Origin: Bidens hawaiensis
Lineage: Eukaryota; Streptophyta; Magnoliopsida; Asterales; Asteraceae
Direction of reading: 5' to 3'
Assembly (NCBI GenBank): GCA_021521415.1
Contig: JAIQDT010000106.1
Location: 1,477,001 to 1,541,000 of the forward strand
Length of the DNA: 64,000 nucleotides
In this document: piece after piece, positions 41,783 to 52,369 of the stretch
How the letters are laid out: each line of letters begins with the position of its first letter
Position numbering within the stretch: position 1 is the first letter of the stretch
The notes under the pieces: model-generated
What the model was told of the DNA's origin: nothing
Databases searched by the model: none
What the model saw: only the letters and a program-made list of their open reading frames with translations
Program-made: the position numbers and the translations under genes

Positions 41783-41830
41783 ATGAGATATGAATTTGAG
41801 GCAAAGACCACCTCCCACGCGCGGCCGTGA
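41783..41830 (+). promoter_or_regulatory. Upstream open frame overlapping the callose synthase start codon
   Basis: An ATG seven bases before the main ATG opens a 15-codon frame (MRYEFEAKTTSHARP) that ends at TGA 41,828-41,830, inside the main coding region in a different frame. Its ATG context is weak (T at -3), while the main ATG has G at -3, so leaky scanning would be expected. It could dampen translation. If the 5' untranslated region is spliced at TTGTAG (41,770-41,775), both ATGs stay in the mRNA. Confidence 0.5.
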
Positions 41831-44800
41831 TAATCCCCACGCGCCACCGCCGCCGCAGGCGGCGAGGAATGAGGAGCCGTATAACATAATCCCCATCCAT
41901 AGTTTACTCTCCGACCACCCGTCGCTCCGGTACCCGGAGGTACGAGCGGCGGCGGCCGCTCTACGCGCCGTGGGCGATTTACGGCGGCCGTCGTTTCGCG
42001 AGTGGCGAGACGGGATGGATTTAATGGACTGGCTCGGGGAGTTTTTCGGGTTCCAAACGGATAACGTTCGGAACCAACGCGAGCATCTTGTGCTCCACCT
42101 CGCGAATTTGCAAATGCGGTTAACCCCACCGCCTGCGATAGCGGATAACCTCGACCCGAAGGTGTTACATAGCTTTCGGCGGAAGCTGCTTAAGAACTAC
42201 GAGACGTGGTGCTCGTATTTGCGGAAGAAGTCCCAGGTTCGCCTCCCGCATTTTCGACAGAACCCTGAGACGCACCGACGGGAGCTTTTGTATGTTGCTA
42301 TGTATTTGTTGATTTGGGGTGAAGCCGGAAACCTTCGGTTTACACCAGAATGTCTTTGTTTTATTTACCATCATATGACCATGGAGTTGAACCAAGTGTT
42401 ATCCGGAGACATCGATGTCGACACGGGCCGTGCGTTTAACCCGTCGATCTCTGGAGAAAACGCGTTTTTAAACAAAGTGATCACACCCATTTACAAAACT
42501 ATTAAAACAGAGGTTCAAAGAAGCCGAAACGGGACCGCTCCGCATAGCGCGTGGCGAAACTACGATGACATAAACGAGTTTTTCTGGAGTCGGAAGTGTT
42601 TTAAGAAGCTTAAATGGCCGTTGGATCTTTCGAGCAATTTCTTTGTAGACGACCCGAAGGCGACGAATCGGGTCGGGAAAACGGGCTTTGTCGAGCAACG
42701 AACGTTTTGGAACGTTTTTAGAAACTTCGATCGGTTATGGGTTTTGTTAATCTTGTTCTTCCAAGCTTCTATGATTGCTGCTTGGCGTGAAACCGTGTAC
42801 CCGTGGGAAGCGATTAGTGATCGGGATGTACAGGTTGAACTGCTTACGGTTTTTATCACATGGGCCGGGCTTCGGTTCGGTCAGTCGGTTCTTGATGCCG
42901 GGACTCAGTACAGTTTAGTTTCAAAAGACTCGAAATTGCTTTTGTTTTGTATGGTTATGAGAAGCGCGGTGTCGTTAACATGGATTGTCGTGTTTACCGT
43001 GTTCTACATTCAGATTTGGGTTCAGAAAAACTCGGACGGGATGTGGTCGGATGCTGTGAACGATAAAATAATCGTGTTTTTGAAAGCGGGTTTGGTTTAC
43101 ATCGTCCCGGAGGTGCTTGCTTTGATCCTTTTCGTGTTACCGTGGGTCCGAAACTTTGTGGAGAACACCGATTTTATACTTTTCGATATATTAACGTGGT
43201 GGTTTCATTCCCGACTCTATGTGGGACGAGGCTTACGAGAAGGGTTAGTTAATAACGTCAAGTATACGCTCTTTTGGATAGTGATATTACTCTCGAAGTT
43301 CTCGTTTAGTTACTTTCTGCAAATTAAACCGCTTGTTGCACCCACGAAAGCGTTATTAAACCTGAGGCTAAACCAGTATAACTGGCATGAGTTTTTCAGG
43401 AACACGAACCGAATGGCGGTTGTTTTAATATGGGTTCCGGTTGTTCTGATGTATTTAGTTGATATTCAGTTATGGTACACGGTTTTCTCGGCTTTTGTCG
43501 GATCGATAATCGGTTTATTTTCACATTTGGGTGAGATTCGGAACATCGAGCAGTTGAGGTTACGGTTTCAGTTTTTCGCTAGCGCGCTACAGTTTAATAT
43601 TATTCCCGAGGATCTAACGCTGGTTGCGAAAGACAGTCTTGTGCAGATGTTGCGTAACGCGATTCATCGGGTCAAGCTTCGGTACGGGCTTGGTCTACCG
43701 CATAAGAAACTGGAGTCAAGTCAGGTTGACGTGAGGCAGTTTGCGTTGATTTGGAACGAGATTATTTTTACGATGCGGGAGGAAGATTTGATTAGTGATA
43801 AGGAGGTCGAGTTGATGGAGTTACCGCCGACGTGTTGGGATATTATGGTGGTTCGGTGGCCGTGTATTTTGTTGTGTAACGAGTTGCGCCTTGCGCTGAA
43901 CCAGGCGAGTGAGCTCGCGGGTGCACCGGACCTTTGGTACAGGATTTGTAACAGTGAGTACCGAAGGTGTGCGGTTATTGAAGCGTATTGTTGCATTCAG
44001 TTTGTGTTACTTAATATTATTGAAAAGAACACTGAAGAATACGCGATCGTTACAAGGTTATTCGAGTCGATCAATCTGTCTATACATAACGGGCAGTTTA
44101 CACGGGAATACAAATGTCAAGCGCTTCCGGTTATCCACGCTAAGTTAATTAATCTAGTCGAAATATTATTGTCACCGGATCAAAATAAGAGCAAATTAGT
44201 CTTTGTTTTGCAAACATTTTACGAGCATACAGTTAAAGAGCTACCGAAAAATAAGAAACCAATGAGTCTATTGATTAACGAAGGTCTCGCCCCGCGAAAC
44301 CCAGCGACTACAGAAGAGGCGTTACTTTTCGTGAACAGAGTTCGGTTTCCAAAACCCGATGACGCGTTCTACTACCGTCAGTTACGGCGGTTGAAAACAA
44401 TTTTAAGCGCTCGGGACTCGATGCGGGATGTCCCGAAGAACATCGAGGCTCGGAGACGGATCGCGTTTTTTAGCAACTCGGTGTTTATGAATATCCCGCG
44501 GGCCCCGCAAGTCGAGAAAATGATGGCGTTTAGCGTTTTGACACCGTATTATGACGAGGATGTTTTGTATAAAAAGGAAGCGTTAAGAAACCCGAACGAT
44601 GACGGGATCTCGACGCTGTTTTATTTGCAGAAGATATACGAAGATGAGTGGGAGAATTTTATGGAACGGATGCGGGGAGACGGGATGAAAAATGATGACG
44701 AGATTTTCACCACGAGATCCCGGGATCTTCGGGTTTGGGCGTCGTATCGTGGGCAAACGTTGTCGAGAACGGTTCGGGGGATGATGTATTATTATCGGGC

Positions 44801-47054
44801 ACTTAAAATACTCGCGTATCTTGATTCGGCTTCTGAGATGGATATGAAGCAGTCAATGGGTCTCTGGGGTTCTAGAAGCTTAAACCAAAACCGAGCTGTG
44901 AACGAGTTCGGTGCGGTTATGATGAAGTTCACGTATGTTGTCACTTGCCAGATTTACGGGTCTCAGAAGAAAAGGGGCGAGTCGCAAGCCGAAGATATTG
45001 CGAATTTGATGAAAAATAACGAAGCGCTTCGGGTCGCGTATGTGGATGAAGTTCGGTTGGGTCGGGAGGAAGTCGAGTATTACTCGGTTCTTGTGAAGTA
45101 TAACCAGCAGTTAAAAAAAGAGGAAGAAATTTACCGGATCAAGTTACCAGGCCTGATGAAGCTTGGTGAAGGAAAACCCGAGAACCAAAACCACGCGATT
45201 ATTTTCACTCGGGGCGATGCGCTTCAAACGATCGACATGAACCAAGATAATACGTTTGAGGAGGCGTTAAAGATGCGAAACCTTTTGGAGGAGTTCAAGA
45301 TCAATCACGGGATTCGAAAACCGACGATTCTCGGTGTTCGTGAAAACATATTTACGGGTTCGGTTTCGTCACTCGCGTGGTTCATGTCAACTCAAGAAAT
45401 GAGCTTTGTGACACTCGGTCAACGGGTGCTTGCTAACCCGTTAAAAGTCCGAATGCATTACGGTCACCCGGACGTGTTTGACCGGTTCTGGTTCTTGACA
45501 CGGGGCGGGATTAGTAAGGCGTCTAAAGTAATCAACATCAGTGAAGACATATTCGCGGGGTTTAACTGTACGTTACGAGGCGGGAACGTGACACATCACG
45601 AGTATATTCAAGTGGGTAAAGGTCGGGATGTCGGGTTGAATCAGATCTCGATGTTTGAGGCAAAAGTTGCGTCGGGAAATGGCGAACAGGTTTTGAGTCG
45701 GGACGTGTATCGGTTAGGTCACCGCCTCGATTTCTTCCGTATGTTGTCGTTTTTTTACACGACAGTCGGGTTTTATTATAACACAATGATAATGATTCTG
45801 ATGGTTTACACGTTTCTGTGGGGCCGGTTATATCTCGCGTTGAGTGGCGTCGAGGGTGCAGCCTTGGACAACGTACGGTTAAACAAAGCGTTCAGTGCGG
45901 TCCTGAACCAACAATTCGTGGTCCAGATCGGGGTCTTCACCGCCCTCCCGATGATAGTCGAGAACTCGATCGAACACGGGTTTTTATCCGCGGTGTGGGA
46001 TTACTTAACAATGCAGCTACAACTCGCCTCGATTTTCTTCACGTTCTCGATGGGGACCCGTAGTCACTACTTCGGTCGAACCATTCTTCATGGTGGGGCC
46101 AAGTACCGCGCCACGGGTCGCGGGTTTGTCGTAGAACATAAAAGTTTTTGCGAGAACTACCGGTTATACGCGCGAAGCCATTTCGTGAAGGCGATTGAGC
46201 TCGGTGTGATATTACTCGTATACGCATCGAACACCGCGTTAGCTATAAATAATTTCATTTACATTATTCTAAACTTCTCGAGTTGGTTCCTTGTTGTTTC
46301 GTGGATCATGGCACCGTTCGTGTTTAACCCTTCGGGTTTCGACTGGCTGAAAACGGTTTATGACTTTAACGACTTCGTGAGATGGATATTTTACAGTGGC
46401 GGGGCGTTGGCCAAAGCCGATGTAAGCTGGGAAACGTGGTGGTACGAGGAGCAAGATCATTTACGAACAACCGGATTATGGGGGAAATTGTTGGAAATAA
46501 TTCTCGATTTGCGGTTTTTCTTTTTCCAATACGGGGTCGTTTACCATCTCAAAATAGCCGATAATAAAACGAGTATCGGCGTGTACTTGGTCTCGTGGGT
46601 GTTCATGATCGCCATCGTATCCGTTTACATTGTGATCGCGTATGCTCAAGATAAATATGCAGCAAAGGAACATCATAAGTACCGGCTCGTGCAACTAATC
46701 GTGACGTTTGTGGTGGTTTTCCTGACCATGATGTTGTTGAACTTTACAAAGTTAACGGTTTTGGATCTGTTCTCGAGTGTGTTGGCGTTTATTCCAACCG
46801 GGTGGGGGATGATATCGATCGCACAGGTTGTGAGGCCGTTTCTTGAAAGCTCGGTTGTTTGGGATTCGGTTGTGTCGTTGGCTCGGCTTTATGATATGTT
46901 GATTGGGATATTTGTTTTGGCCCCCCTTGCATTTTTGTCGTGGATGCCCGGGTTTCAAGCGATGCAAACGAGGATTTTGTTTAATGAAGCGTTTAGTCGC
47001 GGGCTTCAGATCTCGAGGATTCTCACCGGGAAGAATATTAACACCGAGTCATGA
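41790..47054 (+). CDS. CALS11: Callose synthase (1,3-beta-glucan synthase), CALS11/GSL1 type, intronless
   Basis: Makes callose, a 1,3-beta-glucan, from UDP-glucose at the plasma membrane or cell plate. 1754 residues, close to the ~1770 of the small GSL1/GSL5 class. In order: a Pro/Arg-rich N-terminus; YNIIPIHSLLSDHPSLRYPE and the FKS1-type domain to about residue 300; membrane segments from about 320 to 630; a large cytosolic glucan synthase loop with RGQTLSRTVRGMMYYYRAL (near 985), GKPENQNHAIIFTRGDALQT (near 1128) and GNGEQVLSRDVYRLG (near 1285); then C-terminal membrane segments. Divergent stretches such as YPWEAISDRDVQVELLT, WGKLLEIILDLRFFFFQY and the QISRILTGK end fit CALS11/GSL1 better than CALS12/GSL5/PMR4. 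The whole frame has no intron. GTACTATAAC (41,502) and TTGTAG|ATT may bound a 5' UTR intron, and AAG|GTAATA...TTTTCAG a 3' UTR intron (47,066-47,159). Confidence 0.95.
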   Translation: MNLRQRPPPTRGRDNPHAPPPPQAARNEEPYNIIPIHSLLSDHPSLRYPEVRAAAAALRAVGDLRRPSFREWRDGMDLMDWLGEFFGFQTDNVRNQREHLVLHLANLQMRLTPPPAIADNLDPKVLHSFRRKLLKNYETWCSYLRKKSQVRLPHFRQNPETHRRELLYVAMYLLIWGEAGNLRFTPECLCFIYHHMTMELNQVLSGDIDVDTGRAFNPSISGENAFLNKVITPIYKTIKTEVQRSRNGTAPHSAWRNYDDINEFFWSRKCFKKLKWPLDLSSNFFVDDPKATNRVGKTGFVEQRTFWNVFRNFDRLWVLLILFFQASMIAAWRETVYPWEAISDRDVQVELLTVFITWAGLRFGQSVLDAGTQYSLVSKDSKLLLFCMVMRSAVSLTWIVVFTVFYIQIWVQKNSDGMWSDAVNDKIIVFLKAGLVYIVPEVLALILFVLPWVRNFVENTDFILFDILTWWFHSRLYVGRGLREGLVNNVKYTLFWIVILLSKFSFSYFLQIKPLVAPTKALLNLRLNQYNWHEFFRNTNRMAVVLIWVPVVLMYLVDIQLWYTVFSAFVGSIIGLFSHLGEIRNIEQLRLRFQFFASALQFNIIPEDLTLVAKDSLVQMLRNAIHRVKLRYGLGLPHKKLESSQVDVRQFALIWNEIIFTMREEDLISDKEVELMELPPTCWDIMVVRWPCILLCNELRLALNQASELAGAPDLWYRICNSEYRRCAVIEAYCCIQFVLLNIIEKNTEEYAIVTRLFESINLSIHNGQFTREYKCQALPVIHAKLINLVEILLSPDQNKSKLVFVLQTFYEHTVKELPKNKKPMSLLINEGLAPRNPATTEEALLFVNRVRFPKPDDAFYYRQLRRLKTILSARDSMRDVPKNIEARRRIAFFSNSVFMNIPRAPQVEKMMAFSVLTPYYDEDVLYKKEALRNPNDDGISTLFYLQKIYEDEWENFMERMRGDGMKNDDEIFTTRSRDLRVWASYRGQTLSRTVRGMMYYYRALKILAYLDSASEMDMKQSMGLWGSRSLNQNRAVNEFGAVMMKFTYVVTCQIYGSQKKRGESQAEDIANLMKNNEALRVAYVDEVRLGREEVEYYSVLVKYNQQLKKEEEIYRIKLPGLMKLGEGKPENQNHAIIFTRGDALQTIDMNQDNTFEEALKMRNLLEEFKINHGIRKPTILGVRENIFTGSVSSLAWFMSTQEMSFVTLGQRVLANPLKVRMHYGHPDVFDRFWFLTRGGISKASKVINISEDIFAGFNCTLRGGNVTHHEYIQVGKGRDVGLNQISMFEAKVASGNGEQVLSRDVYRLGHRLDFFRMLSFFYTTVGFYYNTMIMILMVYTFLWGRLYLALSGVEGAALDNVRLNKAFSAVLNQQFVVQIGVFTALPMIVENSIEHGFLSAVWDYLTMQLQLASIFFTFSMGTRSHYFGRTILHGGAKYRATGRGFVVEHKSFCENYRLYARSHFVKAIELGVILLVYASNTALAINNFIYIILNFSSWFLVVSWIMAPFVFNPSGFDWLKTVYDFNDFVRWIFYSGGALAKADVSWETWWYEEQDHLRTTGLWGKLLEIILDLRFFFFQYGVVYHLKIADNKTSIGVYLVSWVFMIAIVSVYIVIAYAQDKYAAKEHHKYRLVQLIVTFVVVFLTMMLLNFTKLTVLDLFSSVLAFIPTGWGMISIAQVVRPFLESSVVWDSVVSLARLYDMLIGIFVLAPLAFLSWMPGFQAMQTRILFNEAFSRGLQISRILTGKNINTES

Positions 47055-47366
47055 TGAGATCAAGGTAATATAGTTCTCGGTACGACGTTTTTTATTAATG
47101 CGTAAATAAATGTAAAAAATGTGTTGATTTGGGTTGTGTTTTATCTATAATTTTTTCAGGATGCGGGCGTGTGTAAAATGACCGTTACGCCCTTGGGCTT
47201 ATCATGCTGCTTGTTAAGAGATGCCACGAAGAAACTGGATAGCTTGGGGGTGTTTTTGTCATTATTTTTTACTGTTTAGCTATTGAACCTTATAACTTTT
47301 GACCAGCATTAAGAGGTCAACTTTTTGCAGCAGTAAATAGTCTTTTCAGTTCAATTTGTATGCATA

Positions 47367-48260
47367 TAGGCGTGAACTGTTCGTGAACCGTTCGCTGAAA
47401 AGTTCGTTAATGTTCATTCATTTAATAAACGAACGAACATGAACAAAAAGTTTATGTTTGTTTAATTAAACGAACGAACATGAACACGTGTTTCGTTTGT
47501 TTAAATGCTTGCGAACGTTCGTTTATGTTCATTTTTGGATGCAACTTTGGATGATTCTACTTAGGGGTGCAAACGAGCCGAGCTCCTCAAATCGGCTCGT
47601 TAAAAAGCTCGACCGAGCCGAGATTAATCGAGCCTGAGCTCGAGCCTAAAAATAAGCTCGTTTAATAAACGAGCCCGGGCCCGAGCTTCACTTATCGAGC
47701 TCGAGCCTGTTCGTGAGCCTAAACAAGCCTGCCATTTTTATAACTTTTTAAATATATATATATATATATATATAATGCTATGAAAAAATAAATAAAAATA
47801 ACGAAATAACATATATTATTTTATACTTAAAAGTTATAATAGAAAAATATATAAAAATAATTATAATTATATATAAAATGATTGATAAATAGTAAACGAG
47901 CCGAGCTCGAGCTTCAAAATCCGCTTACGAGCCGAGCTCGAGCTTTAAAAATAGAGCTCGTAACAAGCCGAGCTCGAGCTCTGTGTAAGTTAAACGAGCC
48001 GAGCTCAAGCCTAGTCGAGCTCTGGCTCGGCTCGGCTCATTTGCACCCCTAAATTTCTACTAAACGTTTTATATTTTTTCGTTTATGTTCATGGATTGTT
48101 CGTTTAGAATTTTAAATAAACGAACATAAATAGACATCTTCATTTGTTAAACAAACGAACATGAACGCATATTTGTCCGATTAAGTGTTCGTGTTCGTTT
48201 AAAGTTACATGAACGAGTACGAACGTGCCCTTGTTCGTGTTCATTCTAATTGTTTACACG
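47367..48260. repeat. GTTCG-family repeat split by a nested TIR element
   Basis: 47,367-47,560 and 48,053-48,260 are dense in GTTCGTTTATGTTCAT and its complement. They are the halves of one element interrupted by the insertion at 47,561-48,052. With it they fill the space between the converging CALS11 and DUF2921 genes; no gene lies here. Confidence 0.75.
47561..48052. mobile_element. Nested CGAGCTCG-family element with TTAGGGGTGCAAA ends
   Basis: Left end TTAGGGGTGCAAACGAGCC, right end CGGCTCATTTGCACCCCTAA, an inverted pair. ATTCTAC/TTTCTAC flank it as a likely target duplication. Interior is AT-rich with GAGCCGAGCTCGAGCTT arms and a (TA)n run. No coding sequence. Relatives: 14.8, 15.9, 37.2, 58.2-59.2 and 62.3-62.7 kb. 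Confidence 0.75.
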
Positions 48261-48412
48261 TATATACATATATATTGTTTATCTAATTACTGCATTATAA
48301 TTATCTCAAAATGCTACAATTGTCAAAATTGAATGTTTGTATAATTTTGTATAATATAACTGTTTTTTTACAACTATGTTTACATGTGAAACAAAAAGCC
48401 TCAACATAAGGC

Positions 48413-51094
48413 TTAGAACAGTTGCTGTTCTTGAATAATAACAGGCACTTCTTCGTACGAAAACGCGTCTCTAAATCTCTTCGGCAACACGAATCGACCA
48501 CCGAATCGTTGTTGCATGTATACCACAAAAACACAAAACAACCCGCCGCAACATATAACAACATCCCACATGGTTGAATAATAATCCATCCCCGGATTCG
48601 CGTATATCTTGTCATAAAACCATGAAGAACTATGAGCCCTATAAAGATCATATACATGAGGCAATAACTGAACCATAGTCGACCCGATGTAAAACGAACG
48701 AGCAAGAACCGGTCCTTGCACGTCATTAAACAAATTAAACATAATTTGAGGTATCAAAAACGCATCAAGAACCAGCCCAGTGTAAGACTCGAGTGCGCCC
48801 CAAACCGTTACGTTCTCCTGTGATAAACGGAACCGTGTTTTCGTGTGAGTGTTTTGTAATAAGTGTGCAAACCAAGCGGTTAGACCGATCGCAACATACA
48901 ACGGGCATGATATTTTAAGAACCTTTTTATCGGACGCCCAGAGGCTTCTTCGGTTCTCGTGACCGTTTCTTGAAGACCAAGTAAGCTGCAGTAACCGAAA
49001 CTGTAATAGGAAGGCGACCATAGTAATGACCCGAACCAAAACCTCGTTAACTTCCAGCCATTGATCGGTACCAAGAAACACACTTTGTTTCCGGTTAACC
49101 ATAAAAACGGCTTCAAAGTTGAGCAGTAACGGGATCATATGAGCTAAAGTGAGCACAACCAACATGACAACGGATATAAACGGAAGCATATCGGGATTCC
49201 TTTTAACATGAAACAACTGCAACCCGATGAAAACGCACGCGAGCGTGTTGGATATTAAAACCATGGTGATTTCAAGATCCATCCTCCATATCGACTCTTT
49301 CGCTTGGATTGCGGTTATCGAGCTAGACCCAAACTCAATCGGGTCAAAGTAAAGCGGGTCGGATTTCTCACGAGTGCTTTTAATCGTCCCGCGAACCATT
49401 CCCGCGTCTTTCAAGTTCAATGGCGAGAAGTTAATGTTTACCACGAGTTCACAGTCTAATAATCTTTTCTTTTGAAATTTTTCGTATGGCATATGCTTAC
49501 AACCCATCATACATATAACGCCGGTTTTAGTATTATACACACCTTCTGCAGAGATTTCCACCATTTTCGACGCGCTGATTTGACCACCAAAGTCAAACGC
49601 ATCACGGGCCTTGAAGCTAATCACGTAACTAACATTAACATACCCGTTACTCGAACTACGGTTCCATTGATTTTCAAAAGGCGTGTAGACTTTGTCACGT
49701 ACGTATAACGGAGATGCATAACCGTATGCCGTTTGACCTTTCTTGTTTCTAACCAACATGTCAAATCTCAAGTTCGGTGACTCCTCATCCGGGTAGGTAC
49801 CCTTTTTACCTTTCGTATCGAGATTTTCTTTACAAAAGCTTCGAACTTTATCATATTCCGTATACTCGTATGCAATACCTTTGATTCTCGAATTCACATT
49901 AGCAGGACTATAAAACGAAACATTACCAAGACTCTCGGTTTCCGTACTCCACATCTTCCCAACAATACTACTCCTACGCTTTAAACTAAAACTTGAAGCG
50001 AAACTAAACGCTAACCTAACCAAACACCCTTTCAAGTTATCAAACACTCGACACGCAACCAACGCAACCCGTTTTTTCCTCTCATCCCACTCCCCTTCCG
50101 CGACCAAACTTGTGAGCGGATAAAACAACAAACCTTTCCCATAACTCGAGTTCGAAAACTGCAAAACGTACCTCACTTTCCCGTCCTCCAAACAATCAAC
50201 AACCTTAACCGACATCAACCGCGGCAATATCTCATCGCCCACTGGCCCAAAACTACACGACACATTCTCGCAATCATAATTCTCATAATCCAATTCGAAT
50301 CTCATCCCCCATGTCATAACCGAACATATCCCTCGCCCTCGCCCGTCAACCGTACCCCGCACAACATTCTCCATACCATCATCGTAAACACGAAAACCGC
50401 CGTTCTCGATCTCTTTACCAATATAACTATAATCATACCCCAAACCCGAAACACCCAAAATCGACACGGGCTTAAATTTAAAGTAACTATCACTACCGGG
50501 TACCGACACACTTTCTAAACTACCATTAACCAAACTCGTATCAAGAACCGTTGAATTCGGATAATTTAACTTAAACACAACATTAACAGACCGTAACGAA
50601 CTCACTGAGCCTGAACCGGAGCCGACCATACAGAGCTTCCCGGAACCCGAATCCCAAAACCCAGAAAGCCTGAACTCAGCTCCGGCGCCACGTGGCACAA
50701 ACCGCGGCGGCCGGAACTTAACAAGCCGTAACCCTCGCCGTGAAACCTCGCCGGAGAAATAGCGAATAATATCCGGTCCGATCAAGTTAAGAACCGAATT
50801 AACGTAAAGGGTATGATTATCTTGAGTCGTGTAAGCTTTGTGGGTGATAAAGGTTGCATATTGGGGGTTAATTGGGTTGAAATTGAATTGGGGTTGAAAC
50901 CCTAGGGTGTATACAGCGGTGTTTAAATTGGGGGAATTGGTTGGTGGGAATTGGGTTTTGGTTAATGGGGTTTGTGGAACGACGTCGTTGCAGTAATTGG
51001 AGTATGGGATTTGGGTTGAATTGGTGAAGAAGATGAAGAGAGGTGAAATTAGGATCAAGATTTGGGGGTTTGAAACCTTCATTTTGGGTTCCAT
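48413..51094 (-). CDS. DUF2921 membrane protein (FLYING SAUCER-related), single exon
   Basis: 893 residues in one exon. A signal peptide is at about residues 9-28 (ILILISPLFIFFTNSTQ). A large lumenal or extracellular region follows, with many N-x-S/T sites and the recurrent DUF2921 layout (FLYING SAUCER N-terminal repeats, FDMLVRNKKGQTAYGYASP, VNINFSPLNLKDAGMVRG). From about residue 605 there are several membrane segments. In Arabidopsis FLY1 a similar protein ends in a RING domain and controls pectin methylation in the seed coat; here the C-terminus (FEYEEVPVI-like tail, no Cys/His RING) lacks it, matching the DUF2921-only relatives such as At4g21700. The second Met (residue 5) is an equally good start. 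It converges with CALS11. Confidence 0.9.
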   Translation of the reverse strand: MEPKMKVSNPQILILISPLFIFFTNSTQIPYSNYCNDVVPQTPLTKTQFPPTNSPNLNTAVYTLGFQPQFNFNPINPQYATFITHKAYTTQDNHTLYVNSVLNLIGPDIIRYFSGEVSRRGLRLVKFRPPRFVPRGAGAEFRLSGFWDSGSGKLCMVGSGSGSVSSLRSVNVVFKLNYPNSTVLDTSLVNGSLESVSVPGSDSYFKFKPVSILGVSGLGYDYSYIGKEIENGGFRVYDDGMENVVRGTVDGRGRGICSVMTWGMRFELDYENYDCENVSCSFGPVGDEILPRLMSVKVVDCLEDGKVRYVLQFSNSSYGKGLLFYPLTSLVAEGEWDERKKRVALVACRVFDNLKGCLVRLAFSFASSFSLKRRSSIVGKMWSTETESLGNVSFYSPANVNSRIKGIAYEYTEYDKVRSFCKENLDTKGKKGTYPDEESPNLRFDMLVRNKKGQTAYGYASPLYVRDKVYTPFENQWNRSSSNGYVNVSYVISFKARDAFDFGGQISASKMVEISAEGVYNTKTGVICMMGCKHMPYEKFQKKRLLDCELVVNINFSPLNLKDAGMVRGTIKSTREKSDPLYFDPIEFGSSSITAIQAKESIWRMDLEITMVLISNTLACVFIGLQLFHVKRNPDMLPFISVVMLVVLTLAHMIPLLLNFEAVFMVNRKQSVFLGTDQWLEVNEVLVRVITMVAFLLQFRLLQLTWSSRNGHENRRSLWASDKKVLKISCPLYVAIGLTAWFAHLLQNTHTKTRFRLSQENVTVWGALESYTGLVLDAFLIPQIMFNLFNDVQGPVLARSFYIGSTMVQLLPHVYDLYRAHSSSWFYDKIYANPGMDYYSTMWDVVICCGGLFCVFVVYMQQRFGGRFVLPKRFRDAFSYEEVPVIIQEQQLF

Positions 51095-51786
51095 TGGAAG
51101 CTAGATTTGGTTTGTGTGTGTGGTGAATCTTTGTTACATTTTGTTTTGTGAATCTATATTATGTGAGAATCTTTAAGAAGAAATTTCATTGACATAATAA
51201 TAAGGGTGACACGTTATGGGGGTGTTTCGCCGGGCTTTTATTTTTCGACGTGCATTTATATTTTAAAGTATCTTATAGCTTATTTTTTATTATTTAATAA
51301 GCTTTTTTTAAGTGTTTGAATTAGCTTATATTCTACAAGTTGATAATAAGTTGTTAAATCCATTATTCTTTAATTTGTTATAGTAACAAGCTGTTTCAAT
51401 AATTATTAATCCACCACCATTTAAGGGCAAATAAGTAACTTATACACTTACACAAATAAACTTCTTCAAATAAGTTAAAAACCATCTTCAAATTAGTTTA
51501 TATAAGCTTATAAGCATAAGCTTAAAAAGCTAAACCAAACACCAAATTAAACTTATTTTGTAACAAAAAAAACTATAAAAGCTTGGTTAAAAAGCTAGGC
51601 CAAACAATTGCTTATTTTCACCAACTTATAGCTTATTCACTTTTTGAAAAAGTAATATGGTGTTTAAGATTACTTATATTGTGAGAGAAAAAGTTTCTTA
51701 AATTACAATATTGTAACTTATTAACTTAATAAAAAGTTATAAGGAGGTAAAATAAGGAATCCCAAACACCCCCTATTATTTTTTTT
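51095..51786. other. Promoter side of DUF2921 gene, AT-rich repeat
   Basis: 51,220-51,770 contains 'agcttatt', 'aagcttat' and 'ggccaaac' words in both orientations (for example CCGGGCTTTTATTTTTC against GGAATCCCAAACACCCCC), probably a decayed foldback element. No gene. Confidence 0.4.
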
Positions 51787-52369
51787 GGTATATTAGTTTT
51801 TTTAATCCCAACTATCGTCTTTTGATCACTATCGGTCCTAACTAACGAATTGGCTGATGTCGGTCCTAACTTTTAACGTATATGTTCATAACGTTTTGCG
51901 ACTAATAGAATCCTAACGTCGTTAGTTTCAGGTCGCAGGAAAAACGTTTTTGGCCGGAAAACTCAAACTTTTTCCCGAAAACTCAACATTTCCGTCCCAA
52001 ACATCTTGGTAATTTTGTATCGGACCTTTAGGAACATTTTTCTAGTAAAAGCCCTAATTATTGAGGCCACCAGAAACCCTAGAACCATCGTCAGAATCAG
52101 CTGATGGTGCTCAAGTGATGGTGGTTGGTTGGCGGTGAGTCAATTGGTGGTGGTTGCGGTGTTCAGGTTGTGTGTTTCCGGCAACAAATTTGACTTTTCT
52201 GCTCAAAAATGTTTTTCCGACGACCTGACACTAACGGCGTTTGAATTCTGTTAGTCGCGAACCATTAGGAACAAATACGTCAAAAGTTGAGACCTTTAGT
52301 AGCTAATTCATTAGTTGGGAGCGGCAATGACCAAAAGACAATAGTTCGGATTAATAAAAACAATATACC
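51787..52369. mobile_element. Mutator-like foldback element with T-run target
   Basis: Left arm GGTATATTAGTTTTTTTAAT...TCCTAACGTCGTTAG, right arm inverted, ending ATTAATAAAAACAATATACC. Arms share CAAAAGACAATAGTT/AACTATCGTCTTTTG and GTCGCGAACC-type words. Flanked by T8 (51,779-51,786) and T11 (52,370-52,380). Interior 51,940-52,210 includes GGTGGTTGGTTGGCGGTG and other GC-richer sequence, no recognised gene. Confidence 0.75.
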
